Shown here: positions 1 to 8,900 of the stretch, in pieces | How the letters are laid out: each line of letters starts with the position of its first letter | How positions within the stretch are numbered: position 1 is the first letter of the stretch | Assembly: GCA_965224415.1 (NCBI GenBank) | Contig: CBDCZB010000005.1 | Coordinates: 124,001-188,000, forward strand | DNA: 64,000 nt | Direction: 5' to 3' | Origin: DAOUJI01 sp965224415 | GTDB taxonomy: Bacteria; Chloroflexota; Dehalococcoidia; Lucifugimonadales; JAGWBF01 | Notes under the pieces: model-generated | Seen by the model: only the letters and a program-made list of their open reading frames with translations | Databases searched by the model: none | What the model was told of the DNA's origin: nothing | Position numbers and translations under genes: made by a program

Positions 1-16
1 CTAGGGAGGTGCAACT

Positions 17-499
17 ATGGCGTCGCTTCAGGAAGAAGTGGGACAGCAGCTGGCGGAAAAGGGACTCAAGATTGCCGTGGCCGAGGCGTGCACCGGCGGG
101 CTGGTGGGATCAAAGATAATCAGCGTGCCCGGCAGTTCCAAGTATTTCCTGGGAGGTGTAATCGCCTACACCGGCGGCTCCAAGACCAAAGTACTGGGAG
201 TCTCCCAGGAGCTCATGGACACCGAGGGTTCGGTCAGCCCCAAGACCGCTGTGGCGATGGCCGAGAGAGCTTGGAGACTCATGGAAGCCGACATCGGGGT
301 CTCGACCACGGGAGTCGCAGGGCCTGGTCCCGGCAGGCCCGGCTACCCAGTGGGCCTGTTCTACGTCGGCCTATCCGCCGCCGACGGTTACGAGGCATCC
401 AGGGAGTTGCGTTGGGACGACGACCGCAACGGGAACCGGGACCGGACGGCCGATGCAGCGTTGGAAATGGTGAAGGAGTACCTAGCTCAGAAGAGCTGA
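17..499 (+). CDS. CinA C-terminal domain amidase (PncC-like)
   Basis: This is a single-domain protein of 160 residues, the size of stand-alone PncC/CinA-C proteins. That family deamidates nicotinamide mononucleotide in pyridine nucleotide recycling. Visible family motifs are AEACTGG at residues 22-28 and STTGVAGPG near residue 96. The N-terminal MoaB-like domain of full CinA is absent. The ATG at 17 follows a good ribosome site (GGGAGGTG) with normal spacing. The window starts just upstream, so an operon partner on the left cannot be excluded. The family call is firm; the exact substrate is taken from the family. Confidence 0.9.
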   Translation: MASLQEEVGQQLAEKGLKIAVAEACTGGLVGSKIISVPGSSKYFLGGVIAYTGGSKTKVLGVSQELMDTEGSVSPKTAVAMAERAWRLMEADIGVSTTGVAGPGPGRPGYPVGLFYVGLSAADGYEASRELRWDDDRNGNRDRTADAALEMVKEYLAQKS

Positions 500-529
500 C
501 CTTACGCCCACTTTGGCGTCGCTTCGCTG

Positions 530-583
530 GAGAAACCTTTGCTAAAATCCCCCTCTCCGTCTCGGAGAGGGTTGGGGTGAGGG
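530..583. repeat. Dispersed REP-like palindrome, copy 1
   Basis: An imperfect GC-rich dyad with core CCCTCTCCgtctcGGAGAGGG sits between the CinA-like gene and the DUF1385 gene. It is preceded by GAGAAACCTTTGCTAAAA and followed by GTTGGGGTGAGGG. A second copy with the same flanks lies at 17276-17328 and a divergent one at 25054-25101. Because the flanks match as well as the hairpin, this is a repeat family and not a chance terminator. It may still end transcription, since the two flanking genes converge. Confidence 0.7.
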
Positions 584-606
584 TAAATGGCCTAACGGAC
601 CCTCGC

Positions 607-1590
607 TTAGGCCGGAGCCTCTTCCCCGGCGCCGCCGTACACTTCCGAAACCGGCGCAGGGCGACCCTCGTCGGCTGCTAAAGCCGTGTCCATCGCCAGA
701 ATGGCAACCTCTATCTGGCTGTCGTCAGGCTGGCGTGTAGTAAGCCTCTGCAAGGTCAGCCCGGGTATGGCGAACAACTGCGTAATCGGATTGCTCTGAT
801 GGGCGCCGCTGAACCGAATGACCTCGTAGCTCAGGGCGGCTATGACTGGGATGAACACCACCCGCGAGGCGATCAGCCACCAAAGAGGTTCTCTTCCCAG
901 AAAGGCGAACACTACAATGGCCACCACCGCCACGGTGAGAAGGAATGCTGTTCCGCACCTAGGATGGGCGGTGGGGAATCGGCGCACGTGTTCCACGTCC
1001 AGCGGCAGCCCCGCCTCATGAGTGTGGACCGCCATGTGCTCGGCGCCGTGGTACGCAAAGACCCGGCGTATGTCGGGCATAAGCCCTATCAGCCCGATGT
1101 ATCCCACCAGCAGGGCTAGGCGAATCACCCCTTCGATAAGGTTGACCAGTGGGTCGGACGACAGCACATTTTCCAGGGGGCGGGTCGCGAAAAGGGGCGT
1201 CAGGAAGAAGAAACCGATTCCAAGGGCCAGAGAGAAAGCGATTACTACGGCCATCATCCATTTGGAGACTTCTTCTTGGCCCTGGGTCTGGTCCTCTACG
1301 GCGATGCTGGCCGACTTGTTCAGGGCCTTGATTCCCAGGCTCAAGGTTTCGATGAGGACCAGGATGCCTCGAATGAGGGGGACCCGCCGCAGTTTTCCGG
1401 TGTATATCTGGCTTAGAGGTTCGGACAGGGTCTCTATCTGCCCGTCGGTGCGCCTTACGGCAAGGCTGTAGTGCCGACGGCCCCGAATCATGACGCCTTC
1501 GATCACCGCCTGGCCGCCGTAGAAGAATGGCTGCTGAGACAAGTTGGTCTCCTGAAGATTAAAAGGACGCCGTCCGCCCCGGAGCTTCAC
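607..1590 (-). CDS. DUF1385 family membrane protein
   Basis: The protein has up to 327 residues and carries the family hallmark YGGQAVIEGVMIRG near its N-terminus. Several hydrophobic segments lie in the middle, and YHGAEHMAVHTHE is near residue 180, a His-rich motif typical of the family. Its function is unknown. The family is usually encoded beside rpmE and the release-factor genes, as it is here after rpmE. The start drawn is GTG at 1590. An internal TTG at 1542, preceded by CAGGAG and giving LSQQPFFYGG, fits the usual N-terminus better. It is the last visible gene of the ribosomal operon. Confidence 0.85.
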   Translation of the reverse strand: MKLRGGRRPFNLQETNLSQQPFFYGGQAVIEGVMIRGRRHYSLAVRRTDGQIETLSEPLSQIYTGKLRRVPLIRGILVLIETLSLGIKALNKSASIAVEDQTQGQEEVSKWMMAVVIAFSLALGIGFFFLTPLFATRPLENVLSSDPLVNLIEGVIRLALLVGYIGLIGLMPDIRRVFAYHGAEHMAVHTHEAGLPLDVEHVRRFPTAHPRCGTAFLLTVAVVAIVVFAFLGREPLWWLIASRVVFIPVIAALSYEVIRFSGAHQSNPITQLFAIPGLTLQRLTTRQPDDSQIEVAILAMDTALAADEGRPAPVSEVYGGAGEEAPA

Positions 1591-1623
1591 GCCCCGCTCC
1601 CGCCCTAGCGAGGGTCGGGCGGC

Positions 1624-1824
1624 CTACTCTATCTTGAAGCGGCGCCTCAGCCTTTCGATGCGGCCCTCAGTGTCCACGACGCGCTGCTGTCCCGTGTAGA
1701 AGGGGTGGCAACGGCTGCAAATCTCAACTCTCAGGCTTCCCTTGGTGGCCGCCGTCTGAAACACATTGCCGCATGAGCAGGTGACTGTTGCGGCTTCGAA
1801 ATTTGGGTGGATTTCCTTTTTCAT
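1624..1824 (-). CDS. rpmE: 50S ribosomal protein L31
   Basis: This 66-residue protein begins MKKEIHPNFE, the standard L31 start. It keeps the zinc ligands of the C+ type: Cys-Ser-Cys at about 17-19 and Cys-x-x-Cys at about 36-39, followed by HPFYTGQQR. It is a late-assembling large-subunit protein bridging to the small subunit. Retention of the cysteines means it depends on zinc, which is notable given the zinc-uptake locus near 58 kb. It lies 19 bases after rpmA in the same operon. Confidence 0.97.
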   Translation of the reverse strand: MKKEIHPNFEAATVTCSCGNVFQTAATKGSLRVEICSRCHPFYTGQQRVVDTEGRIERLRRRFKIE

Positions 1825-1843
1825 ATTCCTTCTCTGATGGGGA

Positions 1844-2101
1844 CTAGGCGACGGGATACACGCTGGCCCGTTTGCGGTCCTTGGTGTCCCATTCGAACTT
1901 CACCCGGCCGTCGATGAGCGAGTACAGCGTAAAGTCCCGACCAAGCCCGACGTTGCGGCCGGGTCTGATTCGCGTGCCTCGCTGCCGGACGATGATGGAT
2001 CCACCTCTGGCCGCTTGCCCATCGTAGAGCTTTACGCCCAGCATCTTGGGCTTGCTGTCCCGGCCGTTTCGCGAGCTTCCTCCGGCTTTCTTATGAGCCA
2101 T
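1844..2101 (-). CDS. rpmA: 50S ribosomal protein L27
   Basis: The protein has 85 residues and starts MAHKKAGGSSRNGRDS, the conserved L27 N-terminus that reaches the peptidyl transferase centre. The core motifs GGSIIVRQRGT and PGRNVGLGRD are intact. No N-terminal propeptide of the Firmicutes type is present. The start overlaps the end of rplU by 11 bases, so the two are probably translationally coupled. Confidence 0.98.
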   Translation of the reverse strand: MAHKKAGGSSRNGRDSKPKMLGVKLYDGQAARGGSIIVRQRGTRIRPGRNVGLGRDFTLYSLIDGRVKFEWDTKDRKRASVYPVA

Positions 2102-2642
2102 TGCCGCTCTCCTCTTCGCCGTCAGCCTCGTCGGAGGCTCCCCCTGCGTCTTCTTCTACATCCTGGTCCTCAGCCGTTTCGTCTTCGGCGGCCTCGCCTT
2201 CCGCATCCAGCTCCTCGGACTCGTCGACCGACTCCTCTACGGCATCGGCCTCGTCCACAGGCTGTTCGGGCTCAACATCCGCAGGCACGACCAAATCGAC
2301 CAGCGCTTGGGAGCCCACGTCTTCGCCGTCCAGCATGATAGCCGTGATGGCGATCCTGGTGTACGGCTGCCTATGGCCCCGCTTGACCCTGTAGCGCACC
2401 TTGCGCTTGTACTTGAAGACGATGATCTTGTCGTCCTTGATCTGGTCTTGAACGTTGGCCAGCACGGAAGCGTTGGCCACCACCGGACTGCCCAGGACAA
2501 TCCCGTCGTCCTTGGACACGGCCAAGACGTCTCCCAATTCAATGGACGACCCCGGCTCGACCGGAAGCTTGTCCACGTCAATGACGTCGCCGGGACGGAC
2601 CCGGTATTGTTTTCCGCCGGTTTTTAATATTGCATAAGCCAT
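2091..2642 (-). CDS. rplU: 50S ribosomal protein L21 with acidic C-terminal extension
   Basis: The first 105 or so residues are a normal L21 (MAYAILKTGGKQYRV, then a KRGHRQPYT motif). The protein then continues for about 78 residues made largely of Glu, Asp, Ala and Gly, so it has 183 residues against the usual 103 or so. The start at 2642 was chosen over an in-frame upstream start because it gives the canonical N-terminus and lies just downstream of the promoter at 2660-2689. The tail is in frame and runs into rpmA with an 11-base overlap. Its role is unknown; it may be a disordered surface extension. Confidence 0.95.
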   Translation of the reverse strand: MAYAILKTGGKQYRVRPGDVIDVDKLPVEPGSSIELGDVLAVSKDDGIVLGSPVVANASVLANVQDQIKDDKIIVFKYKRKVRYRVKRGHRQPYTRIAITAIMLDGEDVGSQALVDLVVPADVEPEQPVDEADAVEESVDESEELDAEGEAAEDETAEDQDVEEDAGGASDEADGEEESGNGS

Positions 2643-2659
2643 GTTATCCCCAACTAGGA

Positions 2660-2689
2660 ATTGTATCCCTCGTTCAAATGCAGTGTCAA
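2660..2689 (-). promoter_or_regulatory. Sigma70-type promoter of the rplU operon
   Basis: Read on the minus strand there is a perfect -35 TTGACA (2684-2689), an 18-base spacer and a -10 TACAAT (2660-2665). This puts the transcript start about ten bases before the rplU ATG at 2642, so the leader is very short. Confidence 0.8.
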
Positions 2690-2751
2690 CAAAACCGGAC
2701 ACCGGATTGCCCACTTGAACGAAAACAACTAGCCGACTTGTCCCCCAATGC

Positions 2752-2757
2752 TATAAT
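2752..2757 (+). promoter_or_regulatory. -10 element upstream of rsmG
   Basis: A perfect TATAAT lies 17 bases before the rsmG ATG. No good -35 is visible at 16-18 bases upstream. The position implies a leader of about ten bases. It is divergent from the rplU promoter. Confidence 0.5.
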
Positions 2758-2774
2758 CCACACGGAACGCAGAT

Positions 2775-3488
2775 ATGGAAACGCTTGAAATTGGGTTCAG
2801 CCGCCTTGGGTTGGACCTCTCCCCTGTCACGGCGAGTCAATTCAAGACCTACCACCGCCAGCTGGTGGAGTGGAACTCCCGCGTCAACTTGACCGCCATT
2901 ACTGACTGCCGAGAAGTGGAGTCTAGGCATTTCCTGGACTCTCTCACTGTTTCGGCGGCGCTCAGCGATGCAGCTAAGGCGTCCGGACGCCTGGTGGACG
3001 TGGGATCGGGCGCCGGTTTTCCAGGCCTGCCCCTGAAGCTGGCATATCCCGGACTCCACGTCACCGCCGTGGAGTCGTCCGGCAAAAAGAGCGCCTTTAT
3101 ATCCCACATAGTGGAAGTCCTGGGAGCGGACGACGTGGAGATATGCACACAGAGGGCCGAGATTGCAGCCCGTGATCCAGTCCACAGGGAAACCTTCGAT
3201 GCGGCCGTCAGCCGTGGGGTCGCCTCCCTCCGGGTCATTTCGGAGTTGTGCCTCCCCTTTTGCCGGTTGGGAGGCGTGACCATCGCCATGAAGAAGGGTG
3301 ACATACGGCAGGAAGTGGAAGACGCCTCTCACGCCATCGACCTTTTGGGGGGCCGACTCAAGGAAATCCTGCCTGTGGAAGCGCCCGGACTGGACGACGA
3401 CAGGGTCCTGGTAGTCATTGACAAGCTCCGCCCAACTCCTGAGAAATATCCCCGTAGGCCCGGGATACCCGGAAAACGCCCTCTCTAA
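2775..3488 (+). CDS. rsmG: 16S rRNA (guanine527-N7)-methyltransferase
   Basis: This 237-residue Rossmann-fold methyltransferase shows the RsmG signatures: NLTAITD near 38-44, RHFLDSL near 51-57, and the SAM-binding loop VDVGSGAGFPG at 74-84. The family methylates G527 of 16S rRNA in the decoding region, and its loss gives low-level streptomycin resistance in other bacteria. It is followed after 13 bases by a membrane protein gene, so the two probably share a transcript. Confidence 0.95.
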   Translation: METLEIGFSRLGLDLSPVTASQFKTYHRQLVEWNSRVNLTAITDCREVESRHFLDSLTVSAALSDAAKASGRLVDVGSGAGFPGLPLKLAYPGLHVTAVESSGKKSAFISHIVEVLGADDVEICTQRAEIAARDPVHRETFDAAVSRGVASLRVISELCLPFCRLGGVTIAMKKGDIRQEVEDASHAIDLLGGRLKEILPVEAPGLDDDRVLVVIDKLRPTPEKYPRRPGIPGKRPL

Positions 3489-3501
3489 GTCCCTATACGA
3501 C

Positions 3502-4557
3502 ATGCCCCTGTTCCAACCCAACCGCCAGCCCGTAAGCCTGACCCGTCGTCTATTGTCGCCGGCGGCCCTGGTCTCCTTTGCTGTAGCAGGAGCTTTCATT
3601 CTATTCCTGGTAACCCGTTTTGACATCGACCTTGACACCACCTGGGACAGCCTAAAGTCCAGTGACTTGGTTCTTTTCGTAGGCGCAATCGCAGTGCACT
3701 ACACGACTTTCTTATTCCGAGGAGCCCGATGGAAGCTGCTCCTAGAGAATGCTCAGAGCAGCGAAAACCCGCAGAAGCCCGCCGCGCTTCACTGCGGACT
3801 TCTGCTTCTGTTGGGATGGTTTGTGAACTCGGTAACCTGGTTCCGCTTGGGAGACGCTTTCCGGGCCCACGCATATTCTGAAGACACTGGCTCCGGCTTC
3901 CCTCACACTATCGGAACTATTGTGGCCGAACGCTTTCTGGACATGATTCTGGTCCTGGCGCTGCTGTTGTTGGCCACGGCCATACTGGTGGCCACGGGCA
4001 CTGGCACTTCCTGGGTTTTCGTCGGTCTGGCGGGCCTGATGGCGGCACTCATCGGGGGAATCCTGGCCAGCATGGGTTTCTTCAGGGAACGTTTGCTCAA
4101 CATACTGCCCAGTAGGCTGCAAGGCCCCTACCGCCTATTCAACGATGGAACAATGGCCAGCTTCGGAAGACTCCACCTGGCCACGGCCCTGGGTCTGCTG
4201 GGGTGGGCTTCCGAGATGGGACGTTTGATGCTGGTGACCGAAGCCCTGGACCTCCCCCTGGGCGTGCCCCTGGTGATATTCGTCACCTTGGCCAACGCTA
4301 TGCTGACCCTGGCGCCCATCACTCCCGGAGGTCTTGGCGCCGTAGAGTGGGGCGTCACAAGCCTGTTGCTGTTGGGCGACAATATATCCACAGAAACGGC
4401 TGCCTTTTCCGTCGTAGCCCTGGACAGGTCCATCAGTTGGCTGAGCGTAATTGCCGTAGGCGGGTGCGCATTCATAGGCAGGGAGTTGTGGAAGCGCCGC
4501 AGAAACGCATCCAGCGCCTCCGTCGAATCAGAACAGGTGTCGGCGGACACCTCATAA
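3502..4557 (+). CDS. Lysylphosphatidylglycerol synthase-type (UPF0104) membrane protein
   Basis: This protein of about 351 residues has multiple hydrophobic helices. It resembles the membrane half of MprF-type proteins (UPF0104 family) and has the conserved TPGGLGAVEWG near the C-terminus. The soluble transferase domain of MprF is absent. These membrane-only homologues are thought to move lipids across the membrane, but the substrate here is unknown. The start at 3502 was chosen because it avoids a long overlap with rsmG; an in-frame start at 3418 also exists. The C-terminal tail is charged and cytoplasmic. Confidence 0.8.
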   Translation: MPLFQPNRQPVSLTRRLLSPAALVSFAVAGAFILFLVTRFDIDLDTTWDSLKSSDLVLFVGAIAVHYTTFLFRGARWKLLLENAQSSENPQKPAALHCGLLLLLGWFVNSVTWFRLGDAFRAHAYSEDTGSGFPHTIGTIVAERFLDMILVLALLLLATAILVATGTGTSWVFVGLAGLMAALIGGILASMGFFRERLLNILPSRLQGPYRLFNDGTMASFGRLHLATALGLLGWASEMGRLMLVTEALDLPLGVPLVIFVTLANAMLTLAPITPGGLGAVEWGVTSLLLLGDNISTETAAFSVVALDRSISWLSVIAVGGCAFIGRELWKRRRNASSASVESEQVSADTS

Positions 4558-4631
4558 TAGACGCGGCACGGTAGACGCGGCACGGGCACGGTGGTTACGG
4601 CGCCTTCCGGCGCCAAGCTCGCAGAACTTAA

Positions 4632-5339
4632 ATGACCAGTGAGAGTCTGTTACTCCGCCTGAGGCCAGGACCGCCCGCTTGGGTCTTGGCGGCATTGGTC
4701 TTTCTGGCAGCCTGCGGCTCCATGGACGTCGACACATCCACGCCCGCCGAGCAATTCGCCTCAGACTCTACACCTCTCCTGGAACCGACCCACACTCCGC
4801 CTTCCACAGATGCTACGGCGCCGACGCCTGCCCCAAATCTCACTCCAATGCGCAAGACCGAACCGACGGCCATTACGACTCCGACTGCAACTCCAACACG
4901 GGAAGCGACTTTGACGCCTCAGGCCCCTGACAACAAACCGGCATCCGGGCCGACCCTGTCTTCGGCGTCTGTGCATCCAACGGATCCCACTCCAATTCGC
5001 ACATCTACTCCGGCACCCACACTCAGACCAACATCCTCACCCACGCTTGAGCCAGCCGCCACGTCCACACCCACGCCAACTCCGACTGTGGAACCTACGC
5101 CCACTTCTTCACCAACGCCCGTTTCGACTGCTACACCAGGTCCCACGGCAACGTCTCCCAGCGCAGGCAAGCCTCAATATGACCCGGCGGGAGAAGACCG
5201 GAACTGCGGCGACTTCGACACGTGGAGAGCGGCCCAGGACTTCTTTGAAGCGGCTGGTGGACCGGACGAAGACCGTCACCGTTTGGACGGTGACAAAGAC
5301 GGGATAGCCTGCGAGGGGCTGCCGGGAGCGCCAGACTGA
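4632..5339 (+). CDS. Lipoprotein with Pro/Thr spacer and Excalibur calcium-binding domain
   Basis: Residues 1-28 form a lipoprotein signal ending in the lipobox LAAC. From about residue 35 to 180 the chain is almost wholly Pro/Thr/Ser/Ala, with repeated PTPTP-like units. The last 45 residues carry NCGDFDTWRAAQDFF and LDGDKDGIACEG, the Excalibur domain with its DxDxDG-like calcium site. The domain would be held away from the membrane by the stiff spacer. Excalibur domains often occur with surface proteases and nucleases, but none is fused here. The Pro/Thr spacer resembles that of the trypsin-like lipoprotein at 40693. Its exact role is unknown. Confidence 0.85.
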   Translation: MTSESLLLRLRPGPPAWVLAALVFLAACGSMDVDTSTPAEQFASDSTPLLEPTHTPPSTDATAPTPAPNLTPMRKTEPTAITTPTATPTREATLTPQAPDNKPASGPTLSSASVHPTDPTPIRTSTPAPTLRPTSSPTLEPAATSTPTPTPTVEPTPTSSPTPVSTATPGPTATSPSAGKPQYDPAGEDRNCGDFDTWRAAQDFFEAAGGPDEDRHRLDGDKDGIACEGLPGAPD

Positions 5340-5359
5340 GTGTTGTTAAGCTTGGAAGC

Positions 5360-5827
5360 TTAGGCCCAAGCGAAACGCCAGCTGGGCAGGTCCACCACCC
5401 AATCCCCGTCTTCGAGAAGCATGGGAATAATTAGGCCGGACATGGGTCTGCGGCTTTGGACAACCTGTTGGTCGTCTTTGACGCCAAAGGGCAGGAATGC
5501 AAAGGCATGAGAATCGTCGATGTAGCTCGTGGGGGCTACACCGAGGTCGGTCAGGTCTTCCAGGGGCCACATCTTGAGCACAGCCTCTCGGAAGTCCTCC
5601 ATCATCAGCGCAAACATGGGATGGTTCACGTTGTGGGCGGCCTTGTAGACGACTTGCATGTCAACTTCGTGCTGTGTGCCCCATACGCCTTGGCGCACAC
5701 CTCTCGATTCCCGTGAGAGCATGCTCCATGCCAGGGCAATGTCGTCTCTGACCGCTTCCGCAAACCTTCCGGCACGAATGCCGCATTCGTCGGGTGAGTT
5801 GCCCCGTTTGTGTCCAGGTATCCGCAT
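5360..5827 (-). CDS. Conserved-looking hypothetical protein
   Basis: I do not recognise this 155-residue protein. It has an even amino-acid mix and a plausible soluble fold, with a Trp-rich centre (WSMLSRESRG, then KMWPLEDLTDLG). It ends in strands of the kind VVQSRRPMSGLIIPMLLEDGDWVVDLP, resembling the cone-shaped SnoaL/NTF2-like folds; that is inference only. The ATG at 5827 is preceded by GGAGAGGG, so it was chosen over a GTG at 5884. A TACAAT on the minus strand at 5875-5880 could be its -10. It converges on the Excalibur lipoprotein gene and diverges from mfd. Confidence 0.65.
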   Translation of the reverse strand: MRIPGHKRGNSPDECGIRAGRFAEAVRDDIALAWSMLSRESRGVRQGVWGTQHEVDMQVVYKAAHNVNHPMFALMMEDFREAVLKMWPLEDLTDLGVAPTSYIDDSHAFAFLPFGVKDDQQVVQSRRPMSGLIIPMLLEDGDWVVDLPSWRFAWA

Positions 5828-5923
5828 CCGACCCTCTCCGTCATGCCCTGGCAGCGCCTTGGTCTGACTTTGGGATTGTACCACGACGCGTTCTGAGTGG
5901 AACCAACTAGCCCGCCTAAGCGC

Positions 5924-5952
5924 TTGACACCCAGGCTCATTTGCTCTGGAAT
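5924..5952 (+). promoter_or_regulatory. Probable promoter of mfd
   Basis: A perfect TTGACA (5924-5929) is followed after 17 bases by TGGAAT (5947-5952, four of six consensus bases). The mfd ATG is 26 bases further on. Confidence 0.6.
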
Positions 5953-5978
5953 ATACAAGGAACCTCTTACCGGACTAA

Positions 5979-8900
5979 ATGAGTCTTACAGGACTTCTAA
6001 ACCTATTCCGGGATCACCCGGTCTGCCACAGGCTTGCCCAGGCCCTCGGCCAGGAGCAGGCCCAATTCCTATTGGAGACCCCTGAGGCTGCCCGACCTCT
6101 GGTTACAGCGACGCTCTGGCGTCATTACCCCAGGCCCATCCTGGTTTTGGCGCCCCGGCCCGACGAGGCCAGGAAATTCCACGACAACCTCCTCCTGTAT
6201 CTTGGTGAAGACGCCCCGGTCCGCCTCTTTCCCGAACCAGACGTGCTGCCCTTCGAACGCCTTGTGGCCGACGCCGACGCCAACAACCAACGCTTGGCGG
6301 CGCTGTCCGAACTTCACCGGGCCGTCGAGTCCGGCGGAGAATACCCCATTGTCGTGGCGTCCGTCGCAGCCCTACTGCAAAAGACCCTCGACCCGGAGTC
6401 ATTCAGTTCCGCCCGCCACTCGCTGGCGGTGGGACAGGAGATACGGCTGGGCGAGCTTCTGATGCGGTGGGTGGAACTGGGATACCGGCGGGAAAGCACC
6501 GTCGAAATCCCGGGCGTCTTCAGCCACAGAGGCGGAATTCTGGACATCTATTCTCCTGCCTCTCCATTGCCCGCCCGCCTGGAGTTGTGGGGAGAGCGGA
6601 TAGACAGTATCCGCCTATTCGACCCCGTTTCCCAGCGTTCGGTGCGCAGGGTTGAATCGGTGACCGTCATTCCAGCCAAGGAGACTTTGCCGTCCCTGGC
6701 CGACAGGGAACGCGTCTCAGACCTCATCGCCACCCTGGGCTATGACGGTTGCACCCCCTCGGTCGTAGAGCGGTTCCAGGAGGAGCTTACGTCCATCTTT
6801 TCAGGGCTGGAGGTGGATGAGCTGCCGCTGTACAACGGCTTCCTCAACAATTCCACGCTGCTGGACCATCTCCCTCCGGAAACCATGCTCGTAATCGACG
6901 GGAAGACCGCTGTCGAGTCGGAAGCCGAGTCCATCGGGCTTAGGACGGAAGAGTTTCGAGCCGCCCGGACAAGACGCCGCGAGCTTCCAGTCAACTTTCC
7001 ATCGCCTCAAGCTGACTGGGACAGCCTATTCCCCGGGGACCGGTCCGGCGCCACCCTTTCCTTGGACAATTGGACATCGAACGACGACGGACTGGACTTC
7101 CGTCCGGCGCCGTCTTACTTCGGGCGGCAGGGTGAGTTCGCGGAGGAGGTAAAGTCTGCTCTAGCTGGAGGAAAGCGTATCGCCATCGTAAGCCGAAACG
7201 CCCGCCGCCTCTCCGAGTCCCTCGGCGACGAGGGCTTGAGCTCCTCGGTGTCTTCCGACCTCGATGCGCCGCCGAGGCCCGGGAGCCTGACTTTGGTCTC
7301 CGGCGCCCTCGTGGAAGGTTGGACTCTGCCCCTCGACGACGGCGACCTTACCGTATTCACTGACTCGGAAATCTTCGGCGTCTCCAAGGAGAGACGCAGA
7401 CGCAGGCGAACTCCGGTCCATCGAGGACACCAGTCGGTGGAACTCACTCCTGGGGAGTACGTCGTCCACGTGGACCACGGAGTCGCGCTTTTCACGGGAA
7501 CTGTTCGGATGGACCAGGGAAACGACGAGAGGGAGTACCTGGCTCTAGAGTACGCCGAGGGCGACAAGCTCTATGTGCCCACCGAACATCTGGACCGGGT
7601 AGCTCCCTACGCCGCCCCGGGGGACCAGAAACCTAATCCGACTCGGCTGGGAACCGCCGAATGGAGCCGGGTCAAAGAGCGGGTCAAGAATTCAACCAGA
7701 GAGCTGGCCAAGGAGCTTCTCAACCTCTATGCGTCCCGTCAGGTGGTGCAGGGCACCTCTTTCGGCGGAGACACCCCGTGGCAGCAAGAGCTGGAGGACG
7801 CCTTCCCCTACGAGGAGACCGCCGACCAGGAACGGACAATCAGGGAAGTTAAGGCGGACATGGAAGAGTCCAGGCCCATGGATAGACTTGTATGCGGGGA
7901 CGTTGGCTATGGAAAGACTGAAGTGGCCTTGAGAGCCGCCTTCAAGACCGCCACGGAAGGTCTACAGACCGGTATCCTGGTGCCCACTACCGTATTGGCC
8001 CAGCAGCACTACGCCACGTTCAAGGAGAGGCTCACCCCCTTCCCGATAACGGTTGAAGTCCTCAGCCGCTTCCGTACCAAATCGGAACAGCAGGAGGTGA
8101 TCGACGGTCTGAAAACCGGCTCCGTGGACATCGTCATTGGCACCCACAGACTTTTGCAAAAAGATGTCGAGTTCAAGGACCTGGGGTTGGTCGTGGTAGA
8201 CGAGGAGCAACGCTTTGGAGTGGCCCACAAAGAACGTCTCAAGAGGATGCGCAGGGAAGTCGACGTTCTCACGCTTAGCGCAACCCCCATCCCCAGGACC
8301 CTCTACATGGGGTTGTCTGGAATCCGGGACATGAGCGCAATGGAGACTCCTCCTGAGGAGCGGTTGCCGGTCAAGACCTACGTCAGCGAATACAGCGACG
8401 ACCTGGTCAAAGAGGCGGTGACCAGGGAGTTGGAGCGGGGAGGCCAAGTCTTCTTCCTCCACAACCGGGTCAAGACCATCCGGCGCACTGCAGCGGAGCT
8501 GGCGAGGCTCGTGCCCCAGGCTCGGATAGCCGTGGGCCACGGCCGCATGGCCGAAGATGACCTGGAGGAGGTAATGGCCGACTTCTCCGACGGCAACGTA
8601 GACGTATTGGTGTGCACCACCATCATCGAGTCTGGCTTGGACCTGCCCAACGCCAACACACTGATAATCGACCGGGCCGACAGGTTCGGCCTCTCCCAGC
8701 TTTACCAGCTGCGTGGACGGGTTGGACGGGGCGCCAACAGGGCATACTCCTATCTGCTCATCCCCAGGGGGCGCAAAATCACCGAGGCCGCATCGAAACG
8801 GCTCAAGGCGATACTGGAGGCGTCAGAGTTGGGAGCGGGTTTCAGGGTCGCTATGCGGGACCTGGAAATCAGAGGCGCCGGAAACATCCTGGGCGCCGAG

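Noticed and set aside
2751..3641. Minus-strand 296-codon frame over rsmG
   Set aside because: It is antisense to rsmG, which has full methyltransferase motifs.
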